Source: Phoebastria nigripes (Eukaryota > Chordata > Aves > Procellariiformes > Diomedeidae). Taken from it: a stretch of DNA of 64,000 bases. The position numbers were made by a program, and so were the translations under genes. The stretch's first letter is position 1. Every line of letters begins with the position of its first letter. The notes under the pieces are model-generated. The model was not told where the DNA came from. It was given only the letters and a program-made list of their open reading frames with translations, and made no database searches. Below are positions 61,501-64,000 of the stretch, one piece after another. The stretch is from positions 895,966 to 959,965 of the forward strand of contig JAYKAV010002297.1 in assembly GCA_035582835.1 (NCBI GenBank), read 5' to 3'.

Positions 61501-64000
61501 AGAATGCTTGTTCTGTCCTATTCTGCATTTTCTGCTTCTGTTACTACTTGCAGTATTACTCAGCAGTGAATTAAAACCATGTTTGTTTAGAAGAGGCCAC
61601 GTTTGCCCTAATTCTTGAATATTTCTTTTAATCACAGAGTTAAAAACTTGCTTTAACTATACTTGTGCCTGCAGAACTGCTAGCTTGGTTACAGATGGGG
61701 AGAGAGGAGAGCTTTTGGGGACCTTNTATAAACAAGGCCTGACTGGGCCTATGAAATCCACCACATGGAAACTTGCCTGGGGGCAGTTCTCATTGTCTTC
61801 CTCGGTTCTGTGTGTAGGCAGCTTTAGACATGTCAATGCTAATCCAGAATCACTCTGCTTCTTACAGAAGCTTCGAGTGCAAATATACTTGCATTGCTGC
61901 AATACCGAGGTTACATAGTTGAGCCGCAAAATAAGAAGCGTATGATTTTTGTTGGGCTTAATTTGCATGGCAAGCTACCATGCTAACAGCCCTATAAGAA
62001 TTTTAGTTTTAAACTTTTTATATGTGAAATTGCAGAGATAACAGCAGAAATCGTACTTTATTTGTACTGGTTTTAACCTTAATTCACCCTGTAAGTCCAA
62101 AACTTTATAAACTGATGAGGTCTTACCCAAGGAAGTAGCTTTTGAAATCCAGGCCTGGTGTCAAAATTGTATTTATGGTCTTCCATAAACAACACATCTT
62201 GGTCCTGAGAAGAGTTAAAACCACAAAATTAAAGAGTCCAGGTAATTTCCAGTCACTTTAAGCACTATGGATTCTTTCATGGATTGACTTGGAAGCTAGT
62301 CTGTGGTGGCATGTAGCTTCTTGCAAACTTTCTCCATATAAAGTTCATTGCTTCTGAAATGAGTATGGGAGGACCTTAAATCTCCACACACACCCCTTTC
62401 TACTACAAAAAGAGTCTTCATCCTTGTCTGCCCTCCCACTAAAGCTTCAAGTTTCCTTGAAGGCTTCCTTAGAAGGCTTCAATTTGTGCTTAAATAGTAA
62501 ATGGAGAACACTTTATTCCAGAAAAAATATTTTAATGAAGTTGTTAGCTCAAAAAAGTCTGAACTGAGAACTTCAGTTATGTTTCATTAACTGCAGCCTT
62601 TGGCATAAGGAACAGCTGTAATACTGGAATTGGTGCTGCACCCCTTACAAGCCTTCTACTTAATCGACTTTCAAATTGCATATCGTATATGCAATGTCAG
62701 ACACAGCAAATATTTGCCTTGGGAGGGGGGGAATTGATTTTACCAAAAGTTTCTTTTGAGATCTGGAAAGTCTGGTTTATTTTCAGTCCAAACAAGTAGA
62801 CGAGAACAAGTTTCTCTTAGATTATCGGTCTAGCCCAGGAAATCAAGAGCATTTAAAGCCAACAAGCACTCAATCTCTCAAAAGGAACACAAGTATGCTA
62901 AATTTCTATAACCAATTTATATGTAGTGAATATACTGAACTTGTGAGGTTTTTTTAAATAGCAATAGTACTAAGTGAAAAATGAATTTATTAAATGAGAG
63001 GGAGAGAAGAATTTGACTTTTGCATTTTGGTTTGAATTCTCAGTTAAGATGGACTTTTGCAGAAATTTGTTGCTAAAATAAAAGGCATAGTAGTAGAGCA
63101 AAGAGTTAAAGTAAGTCTAGAAACTGAGTGTTCTTCTGCTTCCAATTAAGAATATTTGGTTCTAGCAAGGTATGAACTGACAGGTTTCACTTTTGACAAA
63201 ATAGTCATAAACAGTAAACATTTTATTAAAAGGGTGGTATACTGCAAATCAAGTTAAGATCAACATAAATATAATCAGCAATGTAAACTGACTTGGTTAG
63301 CATCGTAAAATGTTGAATGAGTTTAATAACTGCCTGTAGCAATATATAATATAGAATACTGTATCCTTATGTGAAATACTCTTCAAACTGTATTTACAGT
63401 AGAAATAATTTTAATAGTTCTAATTTGTTCTGCATATGCTATTCATTAAAGTAAAATTACCTTAAGGACTTTAAAATCTCAGTATCAGTTAGATTTCCCC
63501 CCCCCCGCTGCTTGAGTTTATATTGCACTGAATTATTTTGGGGGAAGAGAAAAATGATAGCAGAATTTACTGGAGAAGAACAATCTTGTATTGAAAATGT
63601 ATACACTTGTCTCAGCAAAGGAAAAATCTGATCTATTTTTAGACAAATGCTGACCTTGATAAAGAGATACGAGAAATTTATACCCTTTCCACTTAACTTG
63701 AAAACCATTAGAAAGGGCTAACGTGGAACTTAACAGGCAAAAAGATTTATTGAATGTTGTGCAGGAGTACATGAGAGTCTGAAGGACTCATTTTGGAGTA
63801 TGTAGAAAATATTAGAAATTAGTTTTAGAAAGTATTTCTAATTTCCTGGCTTTTTGGCAAAACAGGAGGTATTGATCCTCCGGTTCCCTCTGCCAAGAGG
63901 TTGGGTGTGTCCTGGGAGAAGGCAGAAGACTCCCTGGGATGGAATTCCAGAGAGAGGAGGTTGGGATCAGGTTCTGGTACCTCCAGGGCTACGTGCTGGG
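58589..64000. other. Intergenic region downstream of PPP1R21
   Basis: About 5.4 kb with no gene I can support; open frames of 60-103 codons lack recognisable motifs. The sequence is AT-rich until about 63860, where the last 140 bases become GC-rich. By known amniote gene order STON1 should lie further downstream, but no STON1 coding sequence was recognised here. Confidence 0.65.

Noticed and set aside
63865..64000. Possible STON1 C-terminal exon (VLILRFPLPRGWV resembles a mu-homology segment)
   Set aside because: The likeness lasts about a dozen residues and is lost after it. The large STON1 exon that should come first is absent from 58.6-63.8 kb.
1..64000. CRISPR arrays, tRNA or rRNA genes, bacterial or viral gene clusters
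   Set aside because: I saw no regularly spaced repeats, no cloverleaf with intact A and B boxes and no rRNA segments. The intron-exon structure rules out a prokaryotic reading.

Overview
This is vertebrate nuclear DNA, almost certainly from a bird. It has long AT-rich introns with GT-AG splice sites, a CpG-island promoter, and degenerate CR1 LINE fragments of the avian type. Two protein-coding genes, both on the + strand, account for all the coding sequence I can support: the 3' end of FOXN2 and the whole of PPP1R21. The same neighbours in the same order are known from other amniotes (FOXN2, PPP1R21, then STON1). No operon, CRISPR array, plasmid or phage logic applies, and I found no new multi-gene system.

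Region by region: 1-10213 holds the last four coding exons of FOXN2, a forkhead transcription factor: the end of the forkhead domain (wing 2), two small exons, and a large last exon with the acidic/serine-rich C-terminus. About 4 kb of AT-rich 3' UTR probably follows, to a poly(A) signal near 14364. From 14.4 to 23.7 kb is intergenic sequence with no recognisable gene; it contains a perfectly palindromic RFX X-box and a small ORF with a CxxC motif. From 23.7 to 25.0 kb is a strong CpG island with the PPP1R21 promoter and first exon (RFX-like, E-box/CLEAR-like, paired inverted YY1 and ETS motifs). From 24521 to 57373 all 22 coding exons of PPP1R21 can be joined in frame into a 779-residue protein, with a 3' UTR to a poly(A) signal at 58563. 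From 58.6 to 64 kb is intergenic, with no gene recognised.

PPP1R21 is known as a subunit (Fy-2) of the endosomal FERRY complex, which links Rab5-positive endosomes to mRNA and ribosomes. FOXN2 is a nuclear regulator. I see no direct functional link between them beyond proximity.

The points most worth checking are: (1) an unannotated-looking 12-nt, frame-preserving microexon candidate just before the last PPP1R21 exon; (2) a GC-AG intron 20 in PPP1R21 that also carries a CR1 copy lacking its reverse transcriptase; (3) a NAGNAG tandem acceptor in FOXN2; (4) promoter and intergenic RFX sites; (5) two copies of an ancient palindromic repeat, one inside the probable FOXN2 3' UTR; (6) single-base Ns that fall, in coding exons, only at fourfold-degenerate third positions, as expected if they mask heterozygous sites.
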